Source: Pseudomonadota bacterium
GTDB lineage: Bacteria; Desulfobacterota; Binatia; UBA12015
Direction of reading: 5' to 3'
Assembly (NCBI GenBank): GCA_005777805.1
Contig: SXLG01000104.1
Span: forward strand, 1 to 46,017
DNA length: 46,017 nt
Position 1 is the stretch's first letter. Each line of letters begins with the position of its first letter. A model generated the notes under the pieces. That model was given only the letters and a program-made list of their open reading frames with translations, was not told the DNA's origin and made no database searches. Position numbers and translations under genes: made by a program. This document shows, piece after piece, positions 17,126 through 25,861 of the stretch.

Positions 17126-20100
17126 TCAGATCCAGCTCAGGATGGCCGAATTTGTATGCCACATGCGCGCTTCCCACTCGCCACGCGGAATCGGCGTGCC
17201 CATCCAGACAGGCATGAAGTACCAGGACAGCGCAATCGCCACGACTGTCCACAGCACCACCATGGGCCGGTTGAGCACAACGGCTGCCAGAGGGCTGCGC
17301 AAGGTGAGGATTGCGAACACCAGCAGCGCGACACCGACGGCGTAGACGCCCCAGGGTTGAGCCACTGCGCCGGCGACGGGCAGCAGGCTCAACGCGAGGG
17401 TTGCACCGATCAGCGTGCGCTCTCCCGGCGACCCGTCTCCGGCCCAGAAGCGATCGAGGAGCCACGCCAGCGCCAGCAGCGCGAAGAGAAGCGAGGGCAG
17501 GTAGTGGTAGAGGAAGAGCGTCCGGCCGATCGGCACCCACGGGGCGAGGTGCAATGCCCAGCCGGCGGCGACGAAGCCGAGATCGAAGCGCCGCTCCCGC
17601 ACGGCATGCCAGGCGGCAAGCATCAGAGCGGGCACCGAGGTCCACCAGAACACCGGGTTGCCCGAACCCCAGATGCCGACGACCAGGCCTGGCGCCGGGC
17701 CGGGGTCCTTCCAGAAGTACCAGATCGGCCGCAGCAAGAGCGGCCACGTCCACCAATTTGACGAGTAGGGATGCGTCGCATCGGCCACCGCCGCCTGGTA
17801 GTTCGGCACCTCGATGGCGATATAGCGCACAAAATCAAACGGGCTCGACCACCAACCCCAGAGGAAGTGGGGCAGAAAGGTCGACGCGTAGGCGGCGAAC
17901 GCGCTCCAGCCGATCAGCAGGACGGGCCGGCGCAGGTAGCTGACGGCCGGCGTGCGGCAGCGACGTGCCTCGGCAAGGCCGCACCACGCGACCGTGCCGA
18001 TCACCAGCAGGAAGCTGAAGAAGGGAATGTAGAGCTTGGCGCCGACCGAGATCCCGATCGTCACACCGACCGCGATCAGGCGTGAACGCACCTGATAGGC
18101 GCGGTCCCGGATCAGGCCAAGTGTCAGGACGTAGGCCGCAACCGCCCAGGTGACGTAGTGGATGTCGATGACCGCAATTCTCGAATCGACCAGCAGCAGT
18201 CCGTCGATCGCGATGAAGAGTCCGGCAAATCCTGCTGCGACACGGCGTCGGAAGAGCCGTCGAGCAAGGATCCAGAAGAGGGGAACCAGCGCCGTCCCCG
18301 AAATTGCGTTCGAGATCCGCCAGCCCGTGGGCGTGTCGCCGAGCAGCCACTGACCGAGCCCGATCATCAGCTTGGCAAAGGGTGGGTGTGGGTCGAGGAA
18401 GTCCTTGCCGATGAGGTAATTGCGGGCCTGTTCGACGAAGTAGACCTCGTCGAACACGATCTCGGGAGGGACGCCGATCTCCCACAGCCGCAGGCCCAGG
18501 GCGACCAGCGTGAGCAGGCCGCAGGCCGCGATCTCCATTGCCGTCCAGCGCGGGGCCAGCGCCTCGGGCAATGCCGCGGCCGGCCGCGCCGCGGGTTTCG
18601 GGTGGGCGCTACCGCGCGGAGCGACCGGCGGTGTCCACGGCGTGTCGAGGGCGCCGCTCGCCGGCAGCATCCCCGCCGGGTCTCGGGCGCCGCGCCAGCC
18701 GACGAAGAGCCAGGCGGGGATCGCGGCGAGGGTGGCGACAGCGACGCTTGACCACAACCATACGGGTCCGGCGCTGGCCTGGGCCTGCTCGAGGTAGACG
18801 ACCCACTCGTTGGTCAAGAAGAGGGCCGAGAGCACCCAGTAGATGACGCCCACCGTCCCGACGGGTCCGAGGAGCGCTGCGAACGGGAAGAAGGGGTAGA
18901 GGTAGCGCTCGTGCATCCGGGTCAGGCAGCAGAAGGCCACCAGTGCTGCTGCGGCCAGCAGATGCACCTGCTGGCTCGGCTGGGGTCGGCGCAGCCAGGT
19001 GACCAGGAAGGGCAGTCCGGCGAGCAGTCCGGCCACGAAGCCCCAGGTCTGCAAGGAGAGGCCGGCCATGATCTGGCCGTCGCCCGCACGCATCCCGAAG
19101 AGCAGCGCCGGAAGATTCATGGCATTGACCGAGGTCTCGGCGTAATAGCCGGTGGTGCCGGCGTAGAGGTCGATGAGCCAGCTCCACGGTCGATCCGCCC
19201 GGAAGGGTTCGGCAACCACGAAGACCGTCGCCACCACGGCGAGTGCCGCGGCCAGCGGGCGTGGGCCGCGCCACCAGCCGCGCGGCTGGAGCACGAGGAG
19301 GGGCACGAGAAGCAACGCCTGCGGCTTCATCAGCACCGCGAGTGTGGCGATGGCCCAGCCGAGTTCGATCTGCCGCTCGTGCAGCAGGAAGAGGGCGAGC
19401 AGCAGGAGCATGGCAAGGATGGAATCGGTCTGGCCCCAGACCGTCGAGTCGATGATCAGGGCCGGATTGAGGAGAAAGGACAGCGCGGCGATCCATGCCA
19501 GCCGGCTCGATTGGGGCCGAAGCCGGACGAAGAGGAGCACGGTGATGGCCGCGTCGGCGAGCAGTGCGGGAAATTTGAGCAGGACCTGGAAGCCGCTCGA
19601 GTTCCAGCCGAATCCGAGCGCGTCGGCGAGCGAGCCGATCGCCCAGAGCACGTACATGTAGCCGGGCGGGTAATCGGCGAAGTAGCCCGTCTCGTAGAAA
19701 CCCGCCGGCCCGACCTCGGCCAGGCGCATGGCCCAGGCGGCGAAGGTCCGGATATCGACCTCGTAGGCGAAGCGCGGTGCTATGGCGGCCTTGCCGGCGA
19801 GCGTCGCTGCGACGATTCCCCAGAGGAGTGCGCGTTCGCGCCCCGGCACGCTCTCGGGGATTCGCGTAAAGCGCAAAAGACCGAGCATCAGCAGGGCGGC
19901 GATGGCGGTGGCTGCGGGCAGGCCGCCGGTGGCGGGTCGGCTGCGCGCCCCGCTGTAGGTGTAGGGGGCCCCGTCTGGAGGCTGGGCGACCGGGGTGACG
20001 TCGATACCGGTGCATGCGGCCTCACCCAGGGAGGTTCGCGTGTAGCCCCCGAGACGGCAGGCGACGTCGAGGCGGTGCTGGCCCGGGCCGGTGCGGACGA

Positions 20101-20617
20101 AGAGCGCCAACCACTGCCAACCGGAGTCCTCGCCGTGCAAGTCGCGCGAGTGCTGGAAGCCTTCGAGGGTCGAGAGGCTGGCGCCGATACCCTCGTCGCC
20201 GACGCCGCGCGCCCGGACGAAACCCGAGATGCGGTACCAGCTCTCCGGCTCGACGGGGACGCTTTGAATCCAGCGCGCGTCGTTCGGTTTCGGGTTGCGA
20301 ATCACCAGCGCTCCGGGGCCGGGGCCGGCGTGTTCCCACGAGTAGATCGTCCCGGCCTCTGCGCTCCAGCCTTCGCTGCGCCAGCCGAGCGGGCGGTTTC
20401 CCACGCCGCGGCTGACGAGCCCGTTCTGGACGGCCGCGTCTGCTGCGGCCACGGGCGGCGCGGTGTCGGCGTGGACTGTCGCGCCGCTCGCGTGCACGGC
20501 CAGCACGAGCGCGAAGACAGCGAGCGCGGCGCGAGGCCCGGCCACCGGTCTCGCATTTGATTGAAGCCTCGGCGCTCGGGGCGCCAGCGCGATTGCCTCG
20601 GTGGCGACTCCGGCCAT
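17126..20617 (-). CDS. Fusion protein: sandwich domain + two GT-C membrane glycosyltransferase modules
   Basis: A 1163-residue membrane protein with three parts. After a signal-like segment (AALAVFALVLAVHA), residues about 65-215 form a beta-sandwich domain like that of the next gene. Residues about 230-640 are a first GT-C module with DIRTFAAWA, DYPPGYMYVLWA and the RMHERYLYPFFPF block of mannosyltransferase-like families. After a Pro/Ala-rich linker (about 645-690), residues 690-1140 are a PMT (family 39) module with FDEVYFVEQARNYL and DPHPPFAKLMIGLG and a PMT-type four-helix C-terminal part. Each module alone would be a full enzyme. The start is uncertain: ATG 20617 is used, GTG 20545 gives a cleaner signal peptide, and ATG 20674 overlaps the divergent gene. 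It heads a four-gene minus-strand operon and likely transfers sugars to secreted proteins or lipids. Confidence 0.85.
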   Translation of the reverse strand: MAGVATEAIALAPRAPRLQSNARPVAGPRAALAVFALVLAVHASGATVHADTAPPVAAADAAVQNGLVSRGVGNRPLGWRSEGWSAEAGTIYSWEHAGPGPGALVIRNPKPNDARWIQSVPVEPESWYRISGFVRARGVGDEGIGASLSTLEGFQHSRDLHGEDSGWQWLALFVRTGPGQHRLDVACRLGGYTRTSLGEAACTGIDVTPVAQPPDGAPYTYSGARSRPATGGLPAATAIAALLMLGLLRFTRIPESVPGRERALLWGIVAATLAGKAAIAPRFAYEVDIRTFAAWAMRLAEVGPAGFYETGYFADYPPGYMYVLWAIGSLADALGFGWNSSGFQVLLKFPALLADAAITVLLFVRLRPQSSRLAWIAALSFLLNPALIIDSTVWGQTDSILAMLLLLALFLLHERQIELGWAIATLAVLMKPQALLLVPLLVLQPRGWWRGPRPLAAALAVVATVFVVAEPFRADRPWSWLIDLYAGTTGYYAETSVNAMNLPALLFGMRAGDGQIMAGLSLQTWGFVAGLLAGLPFLVTWLRRPQPSQQVHLLAAAALVAFCCLTRMHERYLYPFFPFAALLGPVGTVGVIYWVLSALFLTNEWVVYLEQAQASAGPVWLWSSVAVATLAAIPAWLFVGWRGARDPAGMLPASGALDTPWTPPVAPRGSAHPKPAARPAAALPEALAPRWTAMEIAACGLLTLVALGLRLWEIGVPPEIVFDEVYFVEQARNYLIGKDFLDPHPPFAKLMIGLGQWLLGDTPTGWRISNAISGTALVPLFWILARRLFRRRVAAGFAGLFIAIDGLLLVDSRIAVIDIHYVTWAVAAYVLTLGLIRDRAYQVRSRLIAVGVTIGISVGAKLYIPFFSFLLVIGTVAWCGLAEARRCRTPAVSYLRRPVLLIGWSAFAAYASTFLPHFLWGWWSSPFDFVRYIAIEVPNYQAAVADATHPYSSNWWTWPLLLRPIWYFWKDPGPAPGLVVGIWGSGNPVFWWTSVPALMLAAWHAVRERRFDLGFVAAGWALHLAPWVPIGRTLFLYHYLPSLLFALLALAWLLDRFWAGDGSPGERTLIGATLALSLLPVAGAVAQPWGVYAVGVALLVFAILTLRSPLAAVVLNRPMVVLWTVVAIALSWYFMPVWMGTPIPRGEWEARMWHTNSAILSWI

Positions 20618-20672
20618 CGGTTCGGTGTCCGTTTGAAACCCCAGGGGGCTGCCGTTACCGTCCGCGTGGATC

Positions 20673-21908
20673 ATGTCGCGCACTCGTCGCATCCCGTCTC
20701 CGTCCGCGACGAGCGCCCGCGGCTCCCTCGCTCTGACCGCATTGGCTCTATCGGCGCTCGGACTCATTCTCGGCGTAGTCGCTCTGGTTATCCATTTCGG
20801 TGCGGCGGGAAGCCAGGGCGCATTCGGTCGCTTCTGCCACGTTTCCGCCGAGCTGTCGTGCGATGCGGTGCTGGGTTCACCGTGGGCGAAATTTCTCACG
20901 ATCCCGATCGCGGGATGGGCCGCTTTGGCCTTCCTCACTTCCGGGGCCCTGGCCTGGAGCCTGGGGACTCCCTCGGCGAGGGAACGCGCACGCCGCGCCC
21001 GAATGCTGCTTGCTTGGGCGGTGGCGATGACGGTCGTGGCCGCCTACTTCCTGGTCGTCTCGGTCGCTGCGATCGGGGTCGGGTGTCCGATTTGTCTCTC
21101 GATGGATGCGACCATCGTCGCCCATCTGGCCGTGGCCGTGGCGCTGGTGCGTACGCTGCCGGCTGCGGGTGCGGCAGGCACGGCCGGGGCCTGGGCGGGT
21201 GGCGGGGCTACGGCCGGTGCCGTCGCCGTGGCCGTTCTCTACCTCGCACAGACGGCGGGCGACGGGTTGCCCACGGGCCCCCTCTCTGTCGCGCAAATTC
21301 GCCGCGCGGACCCGCGCTTCTACGCCTACTACATCTCGCAGCCCGTGGTCGTGCTCGAGGGCATCGAACCTGCCCAGGACCCGAAACAGACCATGACGGT
21401 GGTCGAATTCTCGGACTTCGAATGCCCTCATTGCCGGCGCGCCTTTCTCGATCTGGAGCAGGTCATCGCGCACAGTGGCGGGAGCGTGCGCCTGGTCCAC
21501 CGCAACTTTCCGCTCAGCCGCTCGTGCAACGATGCGCTCGATTACGAGGGGCATGAACATGCTTGCACCGCCGCGCTGGCCTCGATTTGCGCCGAGCGCC
21601 AGGGGCGTGGACCCGAGTACGAACGAGTGCTCTTCGCGAACCAGCCGAACCTGACGCGCGCAGAGTTGCTCGGCTATGCCGGCACGATCGCTCTCGACGT
21701 CAAGGCCCTGGAAGTTTGCCTCGACTCGCCCGAGGCCAAGGCCCGGCTCGAGAGTGACATCAAGGTAGCGCGTGCTGCGGGGGTGGAATCGACACCAACC
21801 CTCTTTTTCAACGGCCGGCGGGTCCAGGGCGGATTTCAGAACCTCCGGCAGTACCTCTACGCGATCGAGATCGAACGGACCCGGGGGACCCCACCCGCGA
21901 AGCCATGA
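20673..21908 (+). CDS. VKOR-DsbA fusion thiol oxidoreductase
   Basis: This 411-residue protein joins a vitamin K epoxide reductase-like membrane domain to a periplasmic DsbA-like thioredoxin domain, so it can both form disulfides in exported proteins and be re-oxidised by quinone. In the VKOR part the loop cysteines are C55 and C63 and the active pair is GCPICL (C138, C141). The DsbA part starts near residue 240 with FSDFECPHCRRAF (C251, C254) and has the cis-proline segment ESTPTLFFNG. Two more cysteines (in SRSCNDALDY and HEHACTAAL) may form a structural disulfide. Self-contained fusions like this replace DsbA/DsbB in several lineages. Start ATG 20673 is close to, and divergent from, the large glycosyltransferase gene; vanZ follows with an ATGA overlap. 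Confidence 0.93.
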   Translation: MSRTRRIPSPSATSARGSLALTALALSALGLILGVVALVIHFGAAGSQGAFGRFCHVSAELSCDAVLGSPWAKFLTIPIAGWAALAFLTSGALAWSLGTPSARERARRARMLLAWAVAMTVVAAYFLVVSVAAIGVGCPICLSMDATIVAHLAVAVALVRTLPAAGAAGTAGAWAGGGATAGAVAVAVLYLAQTAGDGLPTGPLSVAQIRRADPRFYAYYISQPVVVLEGIEPAQDPKQTMTVVEFSDFECPHCRRAFLDLEQVIAHSGGSVRLVHRNFPLSRSCNDALDYEGHEHACTAALASICAERQGRGPEYERVLFANQPNLTRAELLGYAGTIALDVKALEVCLDSPEAKARLESDIKVARAAGVESTPTLFFNGRRVQGGFQNLRQYLYAIEIERTRGTPPAKP

Positions 21909-22339
21909 GCCCGCAGTCGCGTTGGCTGCCTGTTGGGGCCTGGGCCGCGACCATCTGGCTCTTCTCGGGCGAAATTTTTGGCGGGGAGGGCACGGGCCTG
22001 GTGCTGCTGCCGCTTCTCCAAGCGCTCCTTCCCGGTGCTTCGCCGGCCACGCTCGTGATGGCGCATGGGGTGGTGCGCAAGCTCGCTCACGTCACCGAAT
22101 TCGCGATTCTGGCGGGCCTGCTGGTCCGGGCCCTGCGCCAGCCGGAGCGCTCGCGACTGCGCATCCTCGCCGGCGCCGTGGCGCTGGGGCTCGTGTGGGC
22201 GGTGATCGATGAGATCCACCAGACTCGCGTCCCGGGCCGCGTCGGTTCGCCCGTCGATGTCGGCTTCGACGGGCTCGGCGTCTTGTTGGGGACGTTCGGC
22301 GCCGAGGCCTTCAGTTCGGATCGACGATTGCGAGCTTGA
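21905..22339 (+). CDS. VanZ-like family membrane protein
   Basis: A 144-residue protein with about four hydrophobic segments and the VanZ family core: VVRKLAHVTEFAILAGLLVRAL, then WAVIDEIHQTRVPGRVGSPVDVGFDGLGVLLG, where the charged D-E-x-H-Q and G-R-x-x-S-x-x-D residues are conserved. VanZ relatives are inner-membrane proteins of unclear biochemical role; the founding member raises teicoplanin resistance, and most homologues have nothing to do with vancomycin. The start ATG overlaps the stop of the VKOR-DsbA gene, so the pair is cotranslated. Its 3' end overlaps the convergent small gene by 29 bases. Confidence 0.85.
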   Translation: MSPQSRWLPVGAWAATIWLFSGEIFGGEGTGLVLLPLLQALLPGASPATLVMAHGVVRKLAHVTEFAILAGLLVRALRQPERSRLRILAGAVALGLVWAVIDEIHQTRVPGRVGSPVDVGFDGLGVLLGTFGAEAFSSDRRLRA

Positions 22340-22574
22340 TGGCGCGCAGCTGTTCGAGCTGCTCGGCCACGCCTTGCAGCGTGTGGATGAGGCGATCGAC
22401 TTCGGACTTGGCCCAGTCGAGTTCACGCTGGCTCAGGCGATCGAGCGCATGGCGCAGTTGCACGTAGCGCTCGATCACGCCGGCCACGCCGCCAAGTCCG
22501 CTTTCGGACATCCTGTTCTCGACCTCGCCCGAGAAGCGCAAGAGCGCTTCGGCCTGACGCAGTATTTCCTCCAT
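22311..22574 (-). CDS. Small helical protein of unknown function
   Basis: An 87-residue acidic and basic, cysteine-free protein starting at ATG 22574 (MEEILRQAEALL). Heptad-like spacing of leucines, valines and alanines (VAGVIERYVQLRHALDRL, then SEVDRLIHTLQGVAEQL) predicts two amphipathic helices and probably a coiled coil. No family was recognised. The frame stays open upstream to 22697, but composition there is not protein-like. It converges on vanZ with a 29-base overlap. Codon use looks coding, with a strong third-position GC preference; I rate it as real but uncharacterised. Confidence 0.55.
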   Translation of the reverse strand: MEEILRQAEALLRFSGEVENRMSESGLGGVAGVIERYVQLRHALDRLSQRELDWAKSEVDRLIHTLQGVAEQLEQLRAIKLAIVDPN

Positions 22575-22739
22575 GGTTCGTCTCCCCGCGGGTCCGGAAG
22601 TGGTGATCGGTTGCGGATGGGGTGTCGCCCCGGCGTCGCTCGGTTGTTCGAGCGGCTTCGCTTCGAGAACGCGCGACGCTGAGAAGTGGCTCCACATCTC
22701 CTGTGCGGTCCATCTGTGGCGCAGGTCGCGGTGGCCGGC

Positions 22740-22780
22740 AAGAGCCTTGTCCCGGAATCCGGGACGGCGCGCAGGCTCTT
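22740..22780. repeat. Nested inverted repeat (two-tier stem) upstream of PpiC gene
   Basis: The outer arms AAGAGCCT (22740-22747) and AGGCTCTT (22773-22780) are perfectly complementary, and inside them TCCCGG (22750-22755) and CCGGGA (22759-22764) form a second stem with an AAT loop. The structure lies 81 bases before the PpiC lipoprotein start, between it and the divergent small gene. It lacks a T-run, so a simple terminator is not favoured; an RNA leader structure or operator is possible. Confidence 0.45.
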
Positions 22781-22860
22781 GCGCCTGCCGCGGAAACCGC
22801 GCGGCCGCCCCCGGCCGGCCCGCCTTTCGGCCGAGTCCAGGTTTCGGCTAGCCTGAGGGA

Positions 22861-23790
22861 ATGTTGGACCGATTTGCTCTCGGCTGCGGCGTCCTGCTCG
22901 GAATGATGCTCGCGGGCTGTGACCGGCCACCCGCAAACCTGCCCGCGCCGGTGGCGACCGTGACGCTCGCCGGGGAAGTGGCGGCCGCAGGCGAGGTGGC
23001 CGTTCGCATGGGTGCGACCTCCCTCGGCGCGGCAGAACTCGGTCGCCGGCTCGCCGCACTGCCGGCCCGGCAGCGCCGTGAAATGACCCCCGAGCAGTGG
23101 CGACGGCTGATCGAGAACGTGGCGCTCGAGGAGATGATCTTCGTCGACGGTGTCGCTCTCGGCCTCGACCGCGATCCCACCATCGAGCGGCAGGTCGAGT
23201 CTCTCCGCCGACGGCTGATCGTCCAGCGCCGCCTGGCCGATGCACGGGATCAGCCGGCGCCGAGTCCCGACGAGGTCCGGGCCGAGTATGAGAAGGATCC
23301 GGACCGCCACTCGACGGCCCGGATTCGTCTCCGCCACATTCTCGTCAAGGACAAGAAGGAGGCAGCCCGACTGAGGCAGGAGGCGCTCGCCAACCCAGAG
23401 AAGTTCGCCGATCTCGCCCGCAGTCACTCCACCGACCCGTCGTCTGCCCGCCGGGGCGGCGATCTCGGCTTCTTTGGGCGGGGTCGGATGGTCCCCGAGT
23501 TCGAGGTTGTGGCCTTCGCGATGCAGAACCCGGGCGAGATCTCCGAGGTTGTCGCGACGCCCTACGGCTTCCACGTCCTACAATTCGTGGAACGACGCGC
23601 GGGAGAGGTTCGTCCGCTCGCGGAGGTCGAGCCGCAACTCCGCGAGATGCTCCACGATCGTCGCCGCAATGCCGCGACCGAGAGCTACATGAAGGGATTG
23701 CGGGAGGTGTCGCCGATCGAGATCGACGACGCGGTGGCGCAGCTGGTCATCGACGGTTTGCCCGAACCACCACCGCCATCCAGCCACTGA
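22861..23790 (+). CDS. Parvulin-type peptidyl-prolyl isomerase lipoprotein (PpiC/SurA/PrsA-like)
   Basis: A 309-residue envelope folding factor. The first 20 residues are a lipoprotein signal ending in the lipobox LAGC (C20). An N-terminal helical SurA-like part (about 50-140) is followed by one parvulin domain (about 155-250) with IRLRHILVKDKKEA, STDPSSARRGGDLGFFGRG, MVPEFEVVAFAM and TPYGFHVLQFVE, all typical active-site and fold blocks. A short helical tail and a Pro-rich end (PEPPPPSSH) follow. It should assist folding of outer-membrane or secreted proteins from the periplasmic face. It stands alone on the plus strand, with a convergent glycosyltransferase gene 30 bases beyond its stop. 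Confidence 0.92.
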   Translation: MLDRFALGCGVLLGMMLAGCDRPPANLPAPVATVTLAGEVAAAGEVAVRMGATSLGAAELGRRLAALPARQRREMTPEQWRRLIENVALEEMIFVDGVALGLDRDPTIERQVESLRRRLIVQRRLADARDQPAPSPDEVRAEYEKDPDRHSTARIRLRHILVKDKKEAARLRQEALANPEKFADLARSHSTDPSSARRGGDLGFFGRGRMVPEFEVVAFAMQNPGEISEVVATPYGFHVLQFVERRAGEVRPLAEVEPQLREMLHDRRRNAATESYMKGLREVSPIEIDDAVAQLVIDGLPEPPPPSSH

Positions 23791-23820
23791 GCCGTCGGGG
23801 ACGGTCGCCGCGATCGGGTG

Positions 23821-25578
23821 CTACCGCGGCGTGTCTCGCTGCAACAGGACGAGCGAGTCGTGGCCGGACTCGCCCCGACTCGAACTCTGCAGGGCGATGG
23901 CCCAGCCGGGGGGAGCCTTTGTCACCACACGCGCCGGCGCGATCACGCAGGTGAGGCCCCGGGCCGCCGCCGCGGCGAGAGAACCCGGGCGCGCGAGCGG
24001 GCGGCCGATGTAGAAGCCGAGCGCGTGATCCGCCTCGCCGAGAAGGGCGCAATCGGTGTTGCCGGTGCGCCTCAGGGCGGCGCGCGCGAAGGCCCGGGGG
24101 CTGCGCTCCGTGGCGATCGCGCCTTCGAGCGGCGGGATCAGGCCGGCGGTGACCAGCGCAAGGGCCGCAGCGGTCGCGACCGTGGCGCGAGTGAAGTGCT
24201 CGTTTCGCGCCAGGGCGATGGCCAGCATCCCGAGCAGCGAGACACCGCTCGCGGCGCCGGCAACGAGAACGGCTTGCCTCTGAACACCGGCGAGCACGGC
24301 GGCGAAGCCCTGCTGATCCTTGGTCGAAAGAAGACCTGGAACTGCGGCTGGCAGCGGCACCTCGAACGCAAGGATCAGCACGACACCACCGCTCAGGGCG
24401 ACCACGGCGGCGGCGCCGATCAGCGCCTGTCGCATCAGGAATCGGGTCGGCCGGTCCAGCGCGGGCATCACGACGAGATGGGCGAGCAGCAGGGCGGCCG
24501 CGGGATAGACGGGCAGCAGGTAGGCCGCCCGTTTCGATGCGGCAAGCGAAAATAAAAACAAAACTCCGCAGGTCCACACCACGAGCCAGCGCGTTGCCGG
24601 CGCGAGCGGCCGTGAGCGCACGAGGTGGACGACGAGCGCGGGCGCCATCAGGGAGAACGGCAGCCCTCCGAGGAAGAGCTTCGGAACCAGGTAGAACAGG
24701 CCGTGCCGATGCCCGGTCCCGAGGCGCTCGGGGTCGAGGACGCGCAGCACGTTCTCCTTGAGGATCAGTTGCTCGGCGAATTCGTTCCCCCCGATCCACC
24801 AGGCGGCCAGGGTCCAGCTTCCGGCGACGACGGACGTGAGGCCGAGCGCGAGAAGGGCACCGTTTGCGCCGAGGAACGCGCGGGCGCGGCTCAGGCGAGG
24901 CCCGAGGCCGCGCCGTTCGACCGGAGACGGGCTGCCCAGCAGGCCCTCGAAGGCGACGAGCGTGAGTGGCAGCAGGGCCCCGGCCGGACCCTTCGTCAAG
25001 GTCGCACCGAGAACCCCGAGCGAGAACGCGGCCCGGGACGCGGTGGACGTCGGTGCCGTCCGCGCCCGCATCACTGCCACCAGAACCAGCGTCAGGAAGA
25101 AGCCAAGCGTGGCATCGACGCGGGCGACACGGGCCTGATGGATCCATTCGAGCGTCGACATCAGGATCACGCCCGCCAGCACGCCGCAGCCCGCGCCCCA
25201 GGTCACCGCGCCCGCGTGGACCACGAGGCCGACCGTCAGGGCGGCGAGGAGTACCGAGGGCAAGCGGGACGAGGTCTCGTCCACCGTGCCGCGCATTTCC
25301 GAGATCCCCAGCGCGATCCAGTGGTAGAGGGGGGGCTTGGAAGGCAGTCGGTGGCCGTCCACTCGCGGCAGGATCCTCGATCCACCGTCCCACATCGCGC
25401 GGACGACCGCGGCCTCGCGCGGCTCGCCCGTGGTGTAGAAAGGGCGGTCGCCGAGCGAGGGCAAGAGAACCACGAAGGCCAGTAGGCTGACCAAGCCAGC
25501 CGCGAGCCAGGCCGTCCGGGGCGAGGCGGGCGAGTTGTCGCACCAAGGGGAAGCGGGCGGTGATTCGGAAGGACTCAC
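23821..25578 (-). CDS. ArnT-like GT-C membrane glycosyltransferase
   Basis: A 585-residue polytopic protein of the ArnT/PMT_2 group. The first loop has FYTTGEPREAAVVRAMWDGG, where the usual D-E acid pair appears as G-E, followed by LPSKPPLYHWIALGISEM, the KPPL-YxW block of ArnT-type transferases; later segments include GATLTKGPAG and SLAASKRAAYLLPVYPA. Such enzymes transfer sugars from undecaprenyl phosphate to lipid A or other acceptors in the periplasm. The start is placed at GTG 25578, just before the first helix; the longer frame to 25752 runs through repeat DNA. The change in the catalytic-looking acidic pair deserves checking, since the remaining Glu may suffice. Confidence 0.82.
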   Translation of the reverse strand: MSPSESPPASPWCDNSPASPRTAWLAAGLVSLLAFVVLLPSLGDRPFYTTGEPREAAVVRAMWDGGSRILPRVDGHRLPSKPPLYHWIALGISEMRGTVDETSSRLPSVLLAALTVGLVVHAGAVTWGAGCGVLAGVILMSTLEWIHQARVARVDATLGFFLTLVLVAVMRARTAPTSTASRAAFSLGVLGATLTKGPAGALLPLTLVAFEGLLGSPSPVERRGLGPRLSRARAFLGANGALLALGLTSVVAGSWTLAAWWIGGNEFAEQLILKENVLRVLDPERLGTGHRHGLFYLVPKLFLGGLPFSLMAPALVVHLVRSRPLAPATRWLVVWTCGVLFLFSLAASKRAAYLLPVYPAAALLLAHLVVMPALDRPTRFLMRQALIGAAAVVALSGGVVLILAFEVPLPAAVPGLLSTKDQQGFAAVLAGVQRQAVLVAGAASGVSLLGMLAIALARNEHFTRATVATAAALALVTAGLIPPLEGAIATERSPRAFARAALRRTGNTDCALLGEADHALGFYIGRPLARPGSLAAAAARGLTCVIAPARVVTKAPPGWAIALQSSSRGESGHDSLVLLQRDTPR

Positions 25579-25861
25579 GTCAGCCGCTTCTTGTCGTCGC
25601 AGGTGCACCAGGTCAACGAGGCGTTCGACCCGGGCGAGATCGACCTCGCGGGCGTTGCCGTCATCGTTCGGGGTGCAGCCGGTCGAACGAGCCGTTCGAT
25701 TCGATCGAGCGACGCACCTCACGTCAGCCGGTTCTTGTCCTGGCAGGTGCACCCGCGGCGAGGGCCGATTCGTTGGCCCGCCGGTCTTCCTCTCGGGGAA
25801 TACGGAGTTGCGCCTCGGACCCGTGCCGAGTGGCGGGCCGGGCGCGGCAGCGGGGGCGTCA
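25574..25861. repeat. Degenerate tandem repeat, period about 72 bases (four units)
   Basis: A 36-base core at 25574-25609 recurs at 25718-25753 with only three mismatches, exactly 144 bases (two periods) apart. A weaker intermediate copy begins near 25645, and its following part (GGTCGAACGAGCCGTTCGA) matches the sequence after the first core. A fourth, very degraded unit runs to 25861. The core contains the palindrome GGTGCACC. The array fills the whole gap between selB and the ArnT-like gene, from the selB stop to the next gene's GTG start. Confidence 0.65.

Noticed and set aside
25574-25861. CRISPR array
   Set aside because: Only two good cores, long irregular spacers that are themselves related, and no cas genes.
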